Shown here piece by piece: positions 13,697 to 24,255 of a DNA stretch of 56,499 bases. The translations under genes were made by a program, and so were the position numbers. The DNA lies in the NCBI GenBank assembly GCA_903935585.1, contig CAIZSE010000026.1, positions 1 to 56,499 of the forward strand, read 5' to 3'. Each line of letters starts with the position of its first letter. The stretch's first letter is position 1. This DNA is from an uncultured Burkholderiales bacterium (GTDB taxonomy: Bacteria > Pseudomonadota > Gammaproteobacteria > Burkholderiales > Burkholderiaceae_C). The notes under the pieces were generated by a model. The model ran no database searches, was not told where the DNA came from, and was given only the letters and a program-made list of their open reading frames with translations.

Positions 13697-16120
13697 TCAA
13701 TGTTTCACCGCTTCGACTTTCACCGTGGCAGGCACAGCAGGCAATGCCGCAGCGGCAACCTCTTCGTCACTCAATGGAACGGGCTTGGCTTCCAATGCGA
13801 TGTCGAGCACTTGGTCAATCCACTTCACGGGCACGATTTCAAGACCGTTTTTGACATTCTCGGGAATGTCTTGCAGGTCTTTCACGTTGTCCTCAGGAAT
13901 CAACACCGTCTTGATGCCGCCGCGCAAAGCGGCCAGCAGTTTTTCCTTCAAGCCACCGATGGCAGTCACTTCACCGCGCAAAGTGATCTCGCCGGTCATG
14001 GCGACATCTGCACGAACTGGAATGCCCGTCATGGCCGACACCATCGATGTGGTCATGGCGGCACCCGCACTGGGACCGTCTTTGGGCGTCGCGCCATCGG
14101 GCACGTGGATGTGCAGGTCTTTCTTCTCAAAAACCTCGTCCTTGATCCCCAGAAGGCGGGAACGGCTGCGCACCACAGTGCGTGCGGCTTCAACGGATTC
14201 TTTCATCACATCGCCCAATGAACCTGTGCGGGTGATGACCCCTTTACCGGGCATCAGCGCTGCTTCAATGGTCAGCAAATCGCCGCCCACCTCTGTCCAC
14301 GCCAAGCCGACAACCTGACCGACCTGGTTCTTTTGTTCAGCTCGGCCGTAGGTGTACTTGCGAACACCCAAAAACTCGTTCAGGTTGTCCTCCGTGACCT
14401 GAACCTGAGGCTTCATTTGCTTGAGCAGCAGTGCCTTGACGACTTTGCGGCAAATCTTGCCGAGTTCGCGTTCGAGTGAACGGACCCCGGCTTCACGCGT
14501 GTAGTAACGCACCACATCGCGAACAGCCTCTTCGGTCACTTTCAACTCGGATTCCTTGACGCCGTTGTTGGCCAATTGTTTGGGCAACAAGTACTTCATG
14601 GCGATGTTTGTCTTTTCGTCTTCGGTGTAACCCGACAGACGAATCACTTCCATCCGGTCCAAAAGGGCCGACGGGATATTCATCGAGTTCGAGGTTGCCA
14701 CAAACATCACATCGCTCAGGTCAAAGTCGACCTCGACGTAATGGTCGACAAAGGTGTGGTTTTGCTCAGGGTCAAGCACCTCGAGCAGCGCGCTGGAAGG
14801 ATCCCCTCGAAAGTCTGTGCCCAGCTTGTCGATCTCATCGAGCAAGAACAAGGGGTTCTTGGTGCCGACCTTGTTCAGGTTTTGCAGCACTTTGCCTGGC
14901 AATGCGCCAATGTAAGTGCGACGGTGACCCCGAATTTCGGCCTCGTCGCGCATGCCACCCAAGGCCATGCGCACGTATTTGCGCCCTGTGGCCTTGGCAA
15001 TGGATTGCCCGAGTGAGGTCTTGCCCACACCGGGTGGCCCAACCAAGCACAAGATAGGCGCCTTGACCTTGTCTACGCGCTGTTGTACTGCAAGGTATTC
15101 AAGGATGCGGTCTTTGACTTTGTCCAAGCCGTAGTGGTCTTGGTTCAACACCTCTTCGGCGTTGGTCAGGTCGTGCTTGAGCTTGGTTTTTTTGCCCCAA
15201 GGCAAGCCTACGAGCACGTCCAGATAGTTGCGCACCACAGAAGCTTCGGCCGACATGGGGGACATCAGTTTCAGCTTTTTCAACTCACCGTCTGCCTTTT
15301 TGCGGGCTTCGGTGGACATTTTGGCTGCCTTGATTTTCTTTTCTATTTCCTCAATGTCTGCGCCGTCCTCACCCTCTCCGAGTTCTTTTTGGATGGCTTT
15401 GACTTGCTCATTGAGGTAGAAATCACGCTGATTTTTCTCCATCTGCCGCTTGACGCGTCCTCGGATGCGTTTGTCGACATTCAGAATATCGACTTCGTGT
15501 TCGAGTTGGGAGAACAGGTTTTCCAGGCGCAGCTTGATGCTGGCCAAGTCCAGCACCTGCTGCTTGTTCTCAAGTTTGAGAGGCAAATGGGCGGCAATGG
15601 TGTCGGCCAGACGGCCCGCATCGTCGATGCTGGAGATGGATGTCAGGATCTCAGGAGGGATTTTCTTGTTGAGTTTGACGTATTGGTCAAACTGCTGCAT
15701 CACAGCACGGCGCAGGGCTTCGATTTCGCTGCTGGGCTCGGCTTGTTCGGACACTGGATCCACCGGGGTGACCGTGGCCACAAAGTGAACCTCACCGTCC
15801 ACAATGGACTTCACCAAGGCGCGCTGCTGACCCTCGACAAGCACTTTGACCGTGCCATCAGGCAGTTTGAGCATTTGCAAAATGGTGGACACGCAACCTA
15901 CATCGAACATGTCGTCAATGGCGGGCTCGTCTTTGGCGGCGGTTTTTTGGGCCACCAGCATGATGCGGCGCTCGGCAGCCATGGCCGACTCCAGCGCTTT
16001 GATGCTTTTGGGGCGACCCACAAACAAAGGAATCACCATGTGAGGGAACACCACCACGTCGCGCAAAGGCAACATGGGCAGTTCGATCGGGGTGGGTGGC
16101 AAAGGTGTGTGTCCAGACAT
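13697..16120 (-). CDS. lon: ATP-dependent protease Lon
   Basis: This full-length 807-residue LonA protease degrades misfolded and regulatory proteins in the cytoplasm. The N-terminal substrate-binding domain begins [18 protein letters not shown]. The AAA+ module has Walker [11 protein letters not shown] and Walker [10 protein letters not shown]. The C-terminal protease domain carries [12 protein letters not shown] with the catalytic serine, and the lysine of the dyad follows about 40 residues later near [10 protein letters not shown]. It lies last in tig-clpP-clpX-lon order. GAGGGAT precedes the ATG, and a heat-shock-type promoter is visible just upstream. Nothing odd in length or motifs. Confidence 0.98.
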   Translation of the reverse strand: MSGHTPLPPTPIELPMLPLRDVVVFPHMVIPLFVGRPKSIKALESAMAAERRIMLVAQKTAAKDEPAIDDMFDVGCVSTILQMLKLPDGTVKVLVEGQQRALVKSIVDGEVHFVATVTPVDPVSEQAEPSSEIEALRRAVMQQFDQYVKLNKKIPPEILTSISSIDDAGRLADTIAAHLPLKLENKQQVLDLASIKLRLENLFSQLEHEVDILNVDKRIRGRVKRQMEKNQRDFYLNEQVKAIQKELGEGEDGADIEEIEKKIKAAKMSTEARKKADGELKKLKLMSPMSAEASVVRNYLDVLVGLPWGKKTKLKHDLTNAEEVLNQDHYGLDKVKDRILEYLAVQQRVDKVKAPILCLVGPPGVGKTSLGQSIAKATGRKYVRMALGGMRDEAEIRGHRRTYIGALPGKVLQNLNKVGTKNPLFLLDEIDKLGTDFRGDPSSALLEVLDPEQNHTFVDHYVEVDFDLSDVMFVATSNSMNIPSALLDRMEVIRLSGYTEDEKTNIAMKYLLPKQLANNGVKESELKVTEEAVRDVVRYYTREAGVRSLERELGKICRKVVKALLLKQMKPQVQVTEDNLNEFLGVRKYTYGRAEQKNQVGQVVGLAWTEVGGDLLTIEAALMPGKGVITRTGSLGDVMKESVEAARTVVRSRSRLLGIKDEVFEKKDLHIHVPDGATPKDGPSAGAAMTTSMVSAMTGIPVRADVAMTGEITLRGEVTAIGGLKEKLLAALRGGIKTVLIPEDNVKDLQDIPENVKNGLEIVPVKWIDQVLDIALEAKPVPLSDEEVAAAALPAVPATVKVEAVKH

Positions 16121-16148
16121 GGTGTATCCCTCAATTCAATTCAGCTTC

Positions 16149-16175
16149 ACATGGATGCAATCGCCACAATTTCAA
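16149..16175 (-). promoter_or_regulatory. Candidate sigma-32 (heat-shock) promoter of lon
   Basis: On the minus strand TTGAAA (16175-16170), 13 bases, then ATCCATGT (16156-16149) resemble the sigma-32 pattern TTGAAA ... CCCCATnT. It lies about 29 bases before the lon ATG, leaving a short leader. lon is a classical heat-shock gene, which supports the reading. Confidence 0.45.
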
Positions 16176-16220
16176 CCCATCCGGCAGAAAAGGTATCGAC
16201 CATGGCATCTCCTGTGTGGG

Positions 16221-17486
16221 TCAGGCCTGTTTGGCCGACTCGCGGTAGACCAGCAGCGGTGGTTTGTTGTCATCGATGACGGACTCGTCCACCACCACTT
16301 TTTCAACATTGACCGCATTGGGTAATTCGAACATCGTGTCGATCAAGGCTTGCTCCATGATAGATCGCAAACCTCGGGCACCCGTCTTGCGGGCGAGTGC
16401 CTTGCGTGCGATAGCACTCAGTGCATTGGGGCGAACCTCAAGTTCAACGCCTTCCATGGCCAAAAGTTTGGTGAACTGCTTGACCACCGCATTTTTGGGC
16501 TCGGTCAGGATTTGTACCAAGGCATCTTCGGTCAATTCGGCCAGGGTCGCCACAACAGGCAAGCGGCCGACAAGTTCGGGAATGAGCCCGAACTTGATCA
16601 AATCTTCCGGTTCGACTTCGGTAAAAACCTCGGTCAAGGAGCGTTGTTTTTTGCTTTTGACCGTGGCACCAAAGCCGATGCCACCGGATTCGGTGCGGTT
16701 TTCAATGACTTTTTCAAGCCCGGCAAAGGCGCCACCGCATATAAAAAGTATATTGGTCGTGTCGATCTGCAAAAAGTCCTGGTTGGGATGCTTGCGGCCA
16801 CCCTGCGGAGGAACGCTGGCCATCGTGCCTTCAACCAACTTGAGCAAAGCCTGCTGCACGCCTTCGCCCGACACATCACGGGTGATTGAGGGGTTGTCCG
16901 ACTTGCGGGTGATCTTGTCGATTTCGTCAATGTAGACAATGCCGCGCTGAGCGCGTTCGACATCGTAATTGCAGGTTTGCAACAACTTGGCGACGATGTT
17001 TTCAACATCTTCGCCCACGTAACCGGCCTCGGTCAGGGTGGTGGCGTCGGCCATCACGAACGGGACATCAAGCATGCGCGCCATGGTCTGGGCCAGCAAG
17101 GTCTTGCCAGAGCCTGTGGGGCCAATCAGCAAAATATTGCTTTTCGCCAGTTCGACGTCGTCTTTCTTGGCGCCCTCTTTGTGCTTGAGGCGCTTGTAAT
17201 GGTTGTACACCGCCACCGCCAGGCTGCGCTTGGCCTTTTCCTGGCCAATCACATAGTTGTCAAGGTTTGTCTTGATGTCCAACGGGGTCGGCAGGCCCTC
17301 TTTGGCGCCCTCGGCCAGGTTGGTGGTGGAAAGTTCATCGCGCACGATATCGTTGCACAAATCAATGCATTCATCGCAGATAAAGACCGATGGGCCCGCA
17401 ATCAGTTTTTTGACCTCGTGCTGGCTTTTTCCGCAAAAGGAGCAGAACAGGTTTTTCTCAGAAGCTGAGCCTTTTTTATCGGCCAT
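16221..17486 (-). CDS. clpX: ClpX ATPase, specificity subunit of ClpXP protease
   Basis: This 421-residue AAA+ unfoldase feeds substrates into ClpP. The N-terminal zinc-binding domain shows CSFCGKSQ and ICDECIDLC, the four-cysteine pattern. Walker A is [13 protein letters not shown], Walker [11 protein letters not shown], and a sensor region [12 protein letters not shown] is present. The ClpP-docking loop (IGF in E. coli) is seen as GIGFGA. The length agrees with the family (about 420-425). A ribosome site AAGGCGA precedes the ATG. A strong terminator hairpin lies between clpP and clpX, so clpX is expressed by read-through or its own promoter. Confidence 0.98.
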   Translation of the reverse strand: MADKKGSASEKNLFCSFCGKSQHEVKKLIAGPSVFICDECIDLCNDIVRDELSTTNLAEGAKEGLPTPLDIKTNLDNYVIGQEKAKRSLAVAVYNHYKRLKHKEGAKKDDVELAKSNILLIGPTGSGKTLLAQTMARMLDVPFVMADATTLTEAGYVGEDVENIVAKLLQTCNYDVERAQRGIVYIDEIDKITRKSDNPSITRDVSGEGVQQALLKLVEGTMASVPPQGGRKHPNQDFLQIDTTNILFICGGAFAGLEKVIENRTESGGIGFGATVKSKKQRSLTEVFTEVEPEDLIKFGLIPELVGRLPVVATLAELTEDALVQILTEPKNAVVKQFTKLLAMEGVELEVRPNALSAIARKALARKTGARGLRSIMEQALIDTMFELPNAVNVEKVVVDESVIDDNKPPLLVYRESAKQA

Positions 17487-17528
17487 AAAAGTCGCCTTGG
17501 TATCCGGAAGTAAACAATGATAACGAAA

Positions 17529-17563
17529 GAAAAACGGCGCTCACCCTGAAAGGGTAAACGCCG
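17529..17563 (-). terminator. Strong intrinsic terminator between clpP and clpX
   Basis: On the minus strand ACGGCG-TTTACCC, a short loop, GGGTGAG-CGCCGT and then TTTTTC form a long GC-rich stem with a T-tract. It lies 32 bases after the clpP stop and about 40 before the clpX start, so it may attenuate clpX relative to clpP. Confidence 0.8.
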
Positions 17564-17594
17564 TCAGCCTGAGAGCCCCATTAACTGGCCAAAC

Positions 17595-18206
17595 TCAAGC
17601 CCGCTTGGAGATCACTTCATCAATCAAGCCGTAGTCTTTCGACTCGGCTGCTGACAAATAGTAATCCCGCTCCGTGTCGAGTTCGATCTTTTCCAAAGGC
17701 TGACCGGTATTCTCGGCCATGATGCGGTTCAGATGGGCCCGGGTCTTGACGATCTCGCGCGCAGCGATTTCGATCTCTGTCGCCTGACCCTGCGCCCCGC
17801 CCAAGGGCTGGTGAATCATGATCTTGGAATTGGGCAGCGAAAACCGCTTGCCTTTGGCACCGGAGGACAACAAAAATGCGCCCATGCTGGCAGCCATGCC
17901 ATTGCACAAAGTAGACACATCGGGCTTGATGAAGTTCATGGTGTCGTAAATCGCCATGCCAGCACTGACAGAGCCACCGGGAGAATTGATGTAGAGCGAA
18001 ATGTCCTTTTCAGGGTTTTCGCTCTCGAGAAACAGCAACTGGGCGACGATCAGGTTGGCCATCTGGTCGTTGACCGGCCCCACCATGAAGATCACGCGTT
18101 CTTTGAGCAAACGCGAATAGATGTCATAGGCTCGTTCACCACGACCCGACTGCTCGATGACCATGGGAACCATGCCCAAATTTGTGATGTCCAGTGTGCT
18201 CATCAT
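17595..18206 (-). CDS. clpP: ClpP protease subunit
   Basis: This 203-residue serine peptidase forms the tetradecameric barrel that degrades ClpX-delivered substrates. Catalytic triad residues are Ser107 (GMAASMG), His132 (MIHQPLGG) and Asp181, with the same 25- and 49-residue spacings as the E. coli triad. The start is [22 protein letters not shown] lies two bases before the first ATG and five before the second, so initiation at 18203 is equally or more likely; either removes only one residue. A 12-bp hairpin separates it from tig. Confidence 0.97.
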   Translation of the reverse strand: MMSTLDITNLGMVPMVIEQSGRGERAYDIYSRLLKERVIFMVGPVNDQMANLIVAQLLFLESENPEKDISLYINSPGGSVSAGMAIYDTMNFIKPDVSTLCNGMAASMGAFLLSSGAKGKRFSLPNSKIMIHQPLGGAQGQATEIEIAAREIVKTRAHLNRIMAENTGQPLEKIELDTERDYYLSAAESKDYGLIDEVISKRA

Positions 18207-18259
18207 TTCTCCAAGAATTTCAGAATGACTTTAAACAAGTTTTCAAACCTACCAAAGAG

Positions 18260-18302
18260 ATGGGGCTTGTGAGCCGAACTGCAAGCCCGGCACAAGCCCC
18301 AT
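18260..18302 (-). other. Long perfect stem-loop between tig and clpP
   Basis: ATGGGGCTTGTG (18260-18271) and CACAAGCCCCAT (18291-18302) form a perfect 12-bp stem, with further pairing possible inside the loop (GCCG/CGGC). No T-tract follows on either strand, so it is more likely an RNA-processing or stability element, or a weak pause site, than an intrinsic terminator. Confidence 0.6.
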
Positions 18303-18324
18303 TCTGAAGGGTATCAAAGAACGA

Positions 18325-19638
18325 TCAAGCTTGTTGACCCATCAACTCTTCAAAAGTGATGGCCTTTTCAACGACTTTGGCCTGCGCCAGCACGAAATCA
18401 GACACATTACCCTCGATGACCATCGCTTCAACCTCAGCCAGACGCTGGTTGTCGCTGTTGTACCAACGCACCACGTCATCGGGACGCTCGTAGCTGGCAG
18501 CCAATTCTTCAATGTGGGCTTTGATCTGTTCAGGCTTGGCGTGCAAGGTGTTGCCACGCACAACTTCGGCCACCACCAGGCCCAGACGAACGCGCTGCTC
18601 GGCTTGGGGGCGGAAGATGTCGTCGGGAATCGGCGCCTTGTCAGCGTCCTTGATGCCGCGTTGCTTCAGGTCTGCACGGGCGCCCTCTTTGAGACGTTCG
18701 ATTTCGGACTGAACAATGGACTGGGGCAGATCGAGTTCGGCCTTGGTGACCAACGCATCCATAGCGGCTTGCTTGTTGCGCGCCAACAGGCGGGACTTGA
18801 CCTCGCGCTCGAGGTTTTTGCGGATATCGGCGCGAAGACCTTCCACGGTCGCATCGGCAATGCCCAGTGACTTGGCCAAGGCCTCATTCACGTCGGGCAA
18901 GTTGGCTGCTTCGATTTTTTTGACCGTGACCATGAAGTCAGCCGTTTTACCCGCAACATCCTGGCCATGGTAGTCAGCAGGGAATGCCATTGGGAAAGTC
19001 TTGCTTTCGCCAGACTTCATGCCAAGCACCGCAGCTTCAAATTCCTTGAGCATTTGGCCATCGCCAAGAATGAACTGAAAATCAGCGGCTTTACCACCCG
19101 AGAAGACTTCGCCATCGATCTTGCCTTCGAAGTCGATGGTGGCACGGTCCCCATCTTGCGCGGCAGCGTCTTGGGGACGTTGGGCAAAGGTACGGCGCTG
19201 CTTGCGCAGAATGTCGACGGTTTTGTCGATGGCGGCATCGCTGACTTCGGCGGTGAGTTTTTCCACTTCGGTGTCGGCCAGGTTGCCGAGCTTGACTTCG
19301 GGGTAAACCTCAAAAATAGCCTCGAAGTTCAACTCGCCTTCGGGGGCGCCTTCTTTTTCAGAAATGCGCGGCTGCCCCGCCACACGGACTTTGGCTTCGT
19401 TGGCTGCCAAAGAAAAAGCTTCACCCACTTTGTCGTTCAGGACTTCGTACTGAACCGAATAGCCATAGCGCTGGGCGACCACATTCATGGGCACTTTGCC
19501 TGGACGGAAACCGTCCATCTTGACCGTGCGGGCCATTTTTTTCAGTCGCGCATCCACTTCGGTCTGGACGGCCGCCACGGGCACAGTCAGGGTGATCTTG
19601 CGTTCCAGCTTTTCAAGGGTTTCAACAGTCACAGTCAT
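18325..19638 (-). CDS. tig: Trigger factor, ribosome-associated chaperone and peptidyl-prolyl isomerase
   Basis: This 437-residue protein has the three trigger-factor parts. The N-terminal ribosome-binding domain has MDGFRPGKVPMNVV, which includes the GFRxGKxP ribosome signature. The FKBP-type isomerase domain lies around DGDRATIDFEGKIDGEVFSG to GKTADFMVTV. The rest is a long helical C-terminal chaperone domain. It binds nascent chains at the exit tunnel. It is first in the tig-clpP-clpX-lon order common in proteobacteria, downstream of tRNA-Leu on the same strand. Confidence 0.97.
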   Translation of the reverse strand: MTVTVETLEKLERKITLTVPVAAVQTEVDARLKKMARTVKMDGFRPGKVPMNVVAQRYGYSVQYEVLNDKVGEAFSLAANEAKVRVAGQPRISEKEGAPEGELNFEAIFEVYPEVKLGNLADTEVEKLTAEVSDAAIDKTVDILRKQRRTFAQRPQDAAAQDGDRATIDFEGKIDGEVFSGGKAADFQFILGDGQMLKEFEAAVLGMKSGESKTFPMAFPADYHGQDVAGKTADFMVTVKKIEAANLPDVNEALAKSLGIADATVEGLRADIRKNLEREVKSRLLARNKQAAMDALVTKAELDLPQSIVQSEIERLKEGARADLKQRGIKDADKAPIPDDIFRPQAEQRVRLGLVVAEVVRGNTLHAKPEQIKAHIEELAASYERPDDVVRWYNSDNQRLAEVEAMVIEGNVSDFVLAQAKVVEKAITFEELMGQQA

Positions 19639-19700
19639 CGTCGTTCTCGGTTAATTGAATGTCTCTTATGTCCAGGGCTGCCCCTTGGCCAAAAGTCAGT

Positions 19701-19787
19701 TGGTGCGCGGGGCGGGACTCGAACCCGCACAGTGTTGCCACCGTCAGGACCTAAACCTGGTGCGTCTACCAATTTCGCCACCCGCGC
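19701..19787 (-). tRNA. tRNA-Leu (anticodon UAG)
   Basis: This 87-base minus-strand tRNA has acceptor GCGCGGG with CCCGCGC, a D-loop with GGTAGACGC, anticodon loop TTTAGGT with TAG, and the long variable arm typical of class II tRNAs. It also has T-loop TTCGAGT and an encoded CCA (19703-19701). It lies 62 bases upstream of tig. Confidence 0.96.
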
Positions 19788-19797
19788 AGGTCCAAAC

Positions 19798-19854
19798 AAA
19801 AAGGGCGTCAGGTTTGACAATCAGCCCGAAGCTGCTTGAAAAACCTGACCGCCC
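19798..19854 (-). terminator. Intrinsic terminator of the RND efflux operon
   Basis: On the minus strand GGGCG-G-TCAGGTTT pairs with AAACCTGA-CGCCC (one bulged G), with an inner CAGC-TTCGG-GCTG hairpin, followed by TTTTTG. It lies about 50 bases after the pump gene's stop and just before tRNA-Leu. Confidence 0.75.
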
Positions 19855-19902
19855 GGTTGAAATCGGTCAACTTTCTATTTTAGCCACTTCAAGTGGCCAA
19901 AT

Positions 19903-22900
19903 TCAGGCACGGGCTTCATTTGGGCGCGGAATCCTGAACCAGGCCGCGTACATGGCCGGCAAGGCCAGCAGCGTCAAGGCGGTGGCCACAAGCAAGCCAC
20001 CCATGATCGCCACGGCCATTGGGCCCCAGAAGATGCTGCGCGACAGCGGGATCATGGCCAAAACAGCGGCAGCGGCCGTGAGCACAATAGGCCGCAACCG
20101 ACGCACCGCAGACTCCACAATGGCTTGCCACGGCGGCATGCCAGCAGCTCGGTCTTTCTCGATCTGGTCGATCAGGATGACAGAGTTGCGCTGGATCATG
20201 CCCATGAGCGCGATCACGCCCAGCAAAGCCACAAAGCCGAAAGGCCTGTTCAGGACCAGCAAGGCCCCCGCAACGCCGGCCATCCCCAGCGGCCCGGTTA
20301 AGAACACCAGCATGGCGCGGCTGAAGCTTTGCAGTTGCAGCATCAACAAGGTGAAGGTAATGAACAGCATCACCGGCAAACCCGCCGCAATGGAGGCCGA
20401 GCCTTTGGCGCTTTCTTCCACCGCGCCCGCCACCTCAATCCAGTAGCCAGCAAGCCCCTGCCCTTGCCAGGTGGCCTCGGTTTTCTTCAAAGCGGGCAGC
20501 AACTGTGCGGTGACGGTGGCACCCTGCAAGCCTTCGGCAATGTCGGACTGCACCGTGATGGCATATTGCCGGCCTTCACGCCACATCACACCCGGCTCCC
20601 AAACGAAGACCGGGGTCACAATTTGCAGCAGCGGAATCAAACGACCCGATGCGGTGGGCACATACGACTGTGTCAGATCGGACAAAGCTTCGCGTTCGGC
20701 CAAGGGCTGGCGCAACACGATGTCAATCAATTTGTCGCCATCGCGGTACTGCCCCACAGTCGAGCCACTGAGCAAGGTGCGCGTGGCTTGCGCTATGGAC
20801 TGACTGGTCACGCCCAAAGCACGGGCTTTGGCCTGGTCCACGTCCAGCCGAACCGACTTGACCGACTCGTTCCAGTTGTCATTGACACCCCGGGTATTGG
20901 GGTTTCGGCGCATCTCGGCCTTGATGTCATCGGCCTTCAGTCGCAAGACCTTGGGGTCTGGCCCCACCACACGAAACTGCACCGGGTAAGGCACGGGCGG
21001 GCCATTGGGCAGCAATTTCACGCGTCCGCGCGCCTCGGGGAATTCCTGGGCCAGCAAAGCGGGCAGTTTGGCGCGCAACACTTCTCGGGTTTTCAGGTCT
21101 TTGGGCAAGACAATCAATTGAGACACATTGGTTTGGGGGAACACTTGCTCCAGCGGCAAATAAAAGCGGGGGACGCCAGAGCCCACCCAAACCGTCACCG
21201 AATTCACACCCTCCAGTTGGGCCAGCCGTTGTTCCACCCGCTTGGCCATGTCTTCGCTGGCCTTGAAAGGGGAACCCTCGGGCAGCCACAAATCGACCAG
21301 GATTTCAGGCCGGCTGGAATCCGGAAAGAACTGCTGTTGCACCTTGCCCATGCCGACCAGCCCCAAGGCAAACAAAAACACCGTGATGCCAATCGTCTTC
21401 CATCGGTGGGTCACGCACCAGGTCACCCAGGTGCGAAAGTGCCGATAAAACGGCGTATCAAACATTTCAGCCGAATCCAGGTGCTCAGCCGACACGGCAT
21501 GCGCAGGTGGCTTCAAAAGCAAAGCGCCCAGGTAAGGCACAAAGTAGACCGAAGCCACCCAACTGACCAACAAAGCCACCACGGTGACTGCAAAGATCGC
21601 AAAGGTGTATTCCCCCGTCGAGGATTTGGCCATGCCAATCGGCAGGAAACCGGCCGCTGTGATCAAGGTGCCCGTCAGCATGGGCATGGCTGTGAGTTCA
21701 TAAGCAAAGGTCGCAGCACGCACTTTGTCATAGCCCTCTTCCATTTTGCGGACCATCATCTCGACCGCGATGATGGCATCGTCCACCAGCAAACCCAATG
21801 CGATGATCAGCGAGCCCAGTGAAATTTTGTGCAGACCAATGCCAAAGTAATTCATCGCCAAAAAGGTCACCGCCAGCACCAATGGGATCGTGATGCCCAC
21901 CACCAGACCAGGACGGATGTCCAGCGTCCAACGGCGCCACAACGGATGGTGTCCAGGGCGTTTGTGCAAGCCCAGCGCCAGGAAACTCACGGCCAGAACA
22001 ATCACAACGGCCTCAATCAAGACCTTGATGAACTCGTTGACCGAGTTGGCTACGGCGCTCGGTTGGTCTTGCACCTGCTTCAAGCGCATACCCACTGGCA
22101 AAGTGGCCTCCATGCCTGCGACCGTCTGGCGCAAGGCTTGGCCCAAAGCAATGATGTCCCCGCCTTTGGCCATGGACACGCCCAGCGCGACGACCTCCTC
22201 ACCATCGTGGCGTACTTTGACGGTCGGTGGATCCACATAAGCGCGGGTCACTGTTGCGATGTCGGACAAGCGAATCTGTGCACCAGATGCACCGCGTATG
22301 GGCATGGCCTGCAGGTCTTCCAGCGTCTGGAACTGCCCGCCCACGCGCACCTGCACCACGTCCAGCGGCGACTGCATGTTGCCTGCCGACTCGACCGCGT
22401 TTTGCTGACCCAGTTGCGCCAGCACCGCCCCCATGTCCAGACCCAGTTGCACCAGCTTCTTTTGAGACACCTCGACAAAGACTTTTTCGTCCTGTGCCCC
22501 AAACAAGTCCACTTTTGCCACATAGGGCACGCGCAGCAAGCCCTGGCGCAGGATGTCGGCCTGTGTCTTGACTTCGGCAGCCGAGAAACCCTGGCCACCC
22601 AGGGCATAGATGACGCCATACACATCGCCAAATTCGTCATTGAAAAACGGCCCCACCACACCTTGCGGCAAGCTGCCACGCATGTCACCGATTTTTTTAC
22701 GGACCGCATACCAAACCTGCGGCACTTCCCCGGGCTTGGAGTTGTCTTTGATCTGGAAAATGATCTGCGCTTCACCCGGCTTGGAATAGCTGCGGATTTT
22801 GTCCGCAAAAGGCACCTCTTGAAGGGTGCGCTCCAGCTTGTCGGTCACCTGCTCGGCCATTTGTTCTGCGGTAGCACCCGGCCAATATGCCCGCACGACC

Positions 22901-23058
22901 ATGGCCCTGAAGGTGAAGGGGGGGTCTTCATCCTGCCCCAGCTGAAAATAGGACGCCATGCCCAAAACCATCAACACCACCATCAGGTAGCGGGTCAGGG
23001 CCGGGTGCTCCAGCGCCCAGCGCGAGAGGTTGAATCGGGTGTTGTCGGTTCCACTCAT
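19903..23058 (-). CDS. RND family efflux transporter permease subunit
   Basis: This 1051-residue inner-membrane proton/drug antiporter has an N-terminal TM segment LTRYLMVVLMVLGMASYF and two large periplasmic loops. The TM bundle includes VGITIPLVLAVTFLAMNYF and SLGSLIIALGLLVDDAIIAVEMM, where the conserved D-D pair of the proton relay lies. The second half repeats the layout with GLPVMLFITFTLLMLQLQS and GVIALMGMIQRNSVILIDQIE. It would work with the lipoprotein adaptor encoded just upstream and an outer-membrane channel that is not in this window. I start it at the ATG at 23058, four bases after the adaptor stop. A longer frame re-reads the adaptor's tail. Substrate is not predictable; the small-molecule/HAE-type class is favoured over metal pumps. 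Confidence 0.92.
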   Translation of the reverse strand: MSGTDNTRFNLSRWALEHPALTRYLMVVLMVLGMASYFQLGQDEDPPFTFRAMVVRAYWPGATAEQMAEQVTDKLERTLQEVPFADKIRSYSKPGEAQIIFQIKDNSKPGEVPQVWYAVRKKIGDMRGSLPQGVVGPFFNDEFGDVYGVIYALGGQGFSAAEVKTQADILRQGLLRVPYVAKVDLFGAQDEKVFVEVSQKKLVQLGLDMGAVLAQLGQQNAVESAGNMQSPLDVVQVRVGGQFQTLEDLQAMPIRGASGAQIRLSDIATVTRAYVDPPTVKVRHDGEEVVALGVSMAKGGDIIALGQALRQTVAGMEATLPVGMRLKQVQDQPSAVANSVNEFIKVLIEAVVIVLAVSFLALGLHKRPGHHPLWRRWTLDIRPGLVVGITIPLVLAVTFLAMNYFGIGLHKISLGSLIIALGLLVDDAIIAVEMMVRKMEEGYDKVRAATFAYELTAMPMLTGTLITAAGFLPIGMAKSSTGEYTFAIFAVTVVALLVSWVASVYFVPYLGALLLKPPAHAVSAEHLDSAEMFDTPFYRHFRTWVTWCVTHRWKTIGITVFLFALGLVGMGKVQQQFFPDSSRPEILVDLWLPEGSPFKASEDMAKRVEQRLAQLEGVNSVTVWVGSGVPRFYLPLEQVFPQTNVSQLIVLPKDLKTREVLRAKLPALLAQEFPEARGRVKLLPNGPPVPYPVQFRVVGPDPKVLRLKADDIKAEMRRNPNTRGVNDNWNESVKSVRLDVDQAKARALGVTSQSIAQATRTLLSGSTVGQYRDGDKLIDIVLRQPLAEREALSDLTQSYVPTASGRLIPLLQIVTPVFVWEPGVMWREGRQYAITVQSDIAEGLQGATVTAQLLPALKKTEATWQGQGLAGYWIEVAGAVEESAKGSASIAAGLPVMLFITFTLLMLQLQSFSRAMLVFLTGPLGMAGVAGALLVLNRPFGFVALLGVIALMGMIQRNSVILIDQIEKDRAAGMPPWQAIVESAVRRLRPIVLTAAAAVLAMIPLSRSIFWGPMAVAIMGGLLVATALTLLALPAMYAAWFRIPRPNEARA

Positions 23059-23062
23059 GGGA

Positions 23063-24232
23063 TCACCGCTGCACTGTTGAAGCTGCTGCAGATGCGGGTG
23101 AAGCAGGCGCTGCCGCAGGAACAACGGCATTCGGAGCAGCGCTGTAGACCGTGACTTTCTGGCCTGGCGACAGGACATGCACACCCGCACTCACCACTTT
23201 TTGCCCCGGCTTCAAACCCGAGGTGATCACCACCTCGTTGCCATCTATCGGTCCAACCTCCACCGTCTGGGTGTTCACGGTCATGCTCGCTTCGTCAAAA
23301 AGCCACACCACGGTGGCATTGCCTTCTTGCCGCAAGGCGCTGGTGGGCAACTTGATGACCGCAGACTGACTGCCTGATAAATGCAACGCCAGGACATTGA
23401 GCGTTGCGCCCAATGGCAAACGATCAGAACCATCAAGCGCCAACTTGACTGCATAAGTGCGCGTCACCGGGTCGGCACTGGCGGCCAATTCCCTGACCTT
23501 GCCCTTGAAGGACTGTCCCGTGCTGAGCAGCGTAGCTTGCATGGCCTGACCGATTTTGAGGCTCAAGGCCATTTGCTCGGACACGGCAAACACCGCATCG
23601 CGGGGACCGTCGTGCGCCAACCTCAGCACAGGCTGGCCGGCAGAAACCACTTGCCCCACTTCGCCCTCAACGGCCGTGATCACGCCCGAGTGGGTGGCCA
23701 TCAAGCGTGCGTAGCCAGCCTGGTTGTTTTGCGCCTGCGCTTGGGCCTTGGCCTGGTTCAAGGTGGCCTCGGCCGCTTTGAGGGTGGCCTCGCGCCGCTC
23801 CAGATCAGCACCACTGATGAAATTTTGCAGCTTCAAAGCTTCAAAACGCTTGAAATCAGCCGCAGCCAGATCGCGCTGGCTTTGCGCCGCACTCACCTGG
23901 GCAACGGCCGCTTGTGCGGCCAATTGGTAATCTTGTGCGTCAATTCGGGCAAGCAATTGCCCAGCCGCTACGCGCTGCCCCAATTCGACAGACCGTTCCA
24001 CCAGTTTGCCCGCGACCTGAAAGCCCAGACGCGACTCCACCCTGGCGCGCACTTCTGCAGAATAGTTGGCAGACAGGTTCAAATCACCGCCCGTCACTGT
24101 ATGCAGCTTGACCGAACGCAAGGGCTCCAGAGGTGCCTCGGTCTTGGAACATGCCACCATAGTGCTCAAAATCGCACCAAAAACGCTGCAACAGAGAACT
24201 CGCCGAAGGGCGAGTGGGGTCGAATAAGACAT
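23063..24232 (-). CDS. RND efflux periplasmic adaptor (membrane fusion) lipoprotein
   Basis: The 389-residue adaptor starts MSYSTPLALRRV, followed by a hydrophobic stretch and lipobox TMVAC with Cys28, so it should be anchored in the inner membrane. It has a lipoyl/barrel-sandwich half with RLGFQVAGKLVER, a helical hairpin rich in Ala/Gln around ALKLQNFISGADLERREATL, and a beta-barrel half with LPLGATLNVLAL. It links the RND pump to the outer-membrane channel. An upstream ATG at 24286 has an AAGGATC site. However, that ATG falls inside the spacer of a well-formed promoter (24298-24270), so the 24232 start, which also gives the ideal lipoprotein signal, is preferred. Confidence 0.92.
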   Translation of the reverse strand: MSYSTPLALRRVLCCSVFGAILSTMVACSKTEAPLEPLRSVKLHTVTGGDLNLSANYSAEVRARVESRLGFQVAGKLVERSVELGQRVAAGQLLARIDAQDYQLAAQAAVAQVSAAQSQRDLAAADFKRFEALKLQNFISGADLERREATLKAAEATLNQAKAQAQAQNNQAGYARLMATHSGVITAVEGEVGQVVSAGQPVLRLAHDGPRDAVFAVSEQMALSLKIGQAMQATLLSTGQSFKGKVRELAASADPVTRTYAVKLALDGSDRLPLGATLNVLALHLSGSQSAVIKLPTSALRQEGNATVVWLFDEASMTVNTQTVEVGPIDGNEVVITSGLKPGQKVVSAGVHVLSPGQKVTVYSAAPNAVVPAAAPASPASAAASTVQR

Positions 24233-24255
24233 GAAAAATCCAGGAAATAATAATG

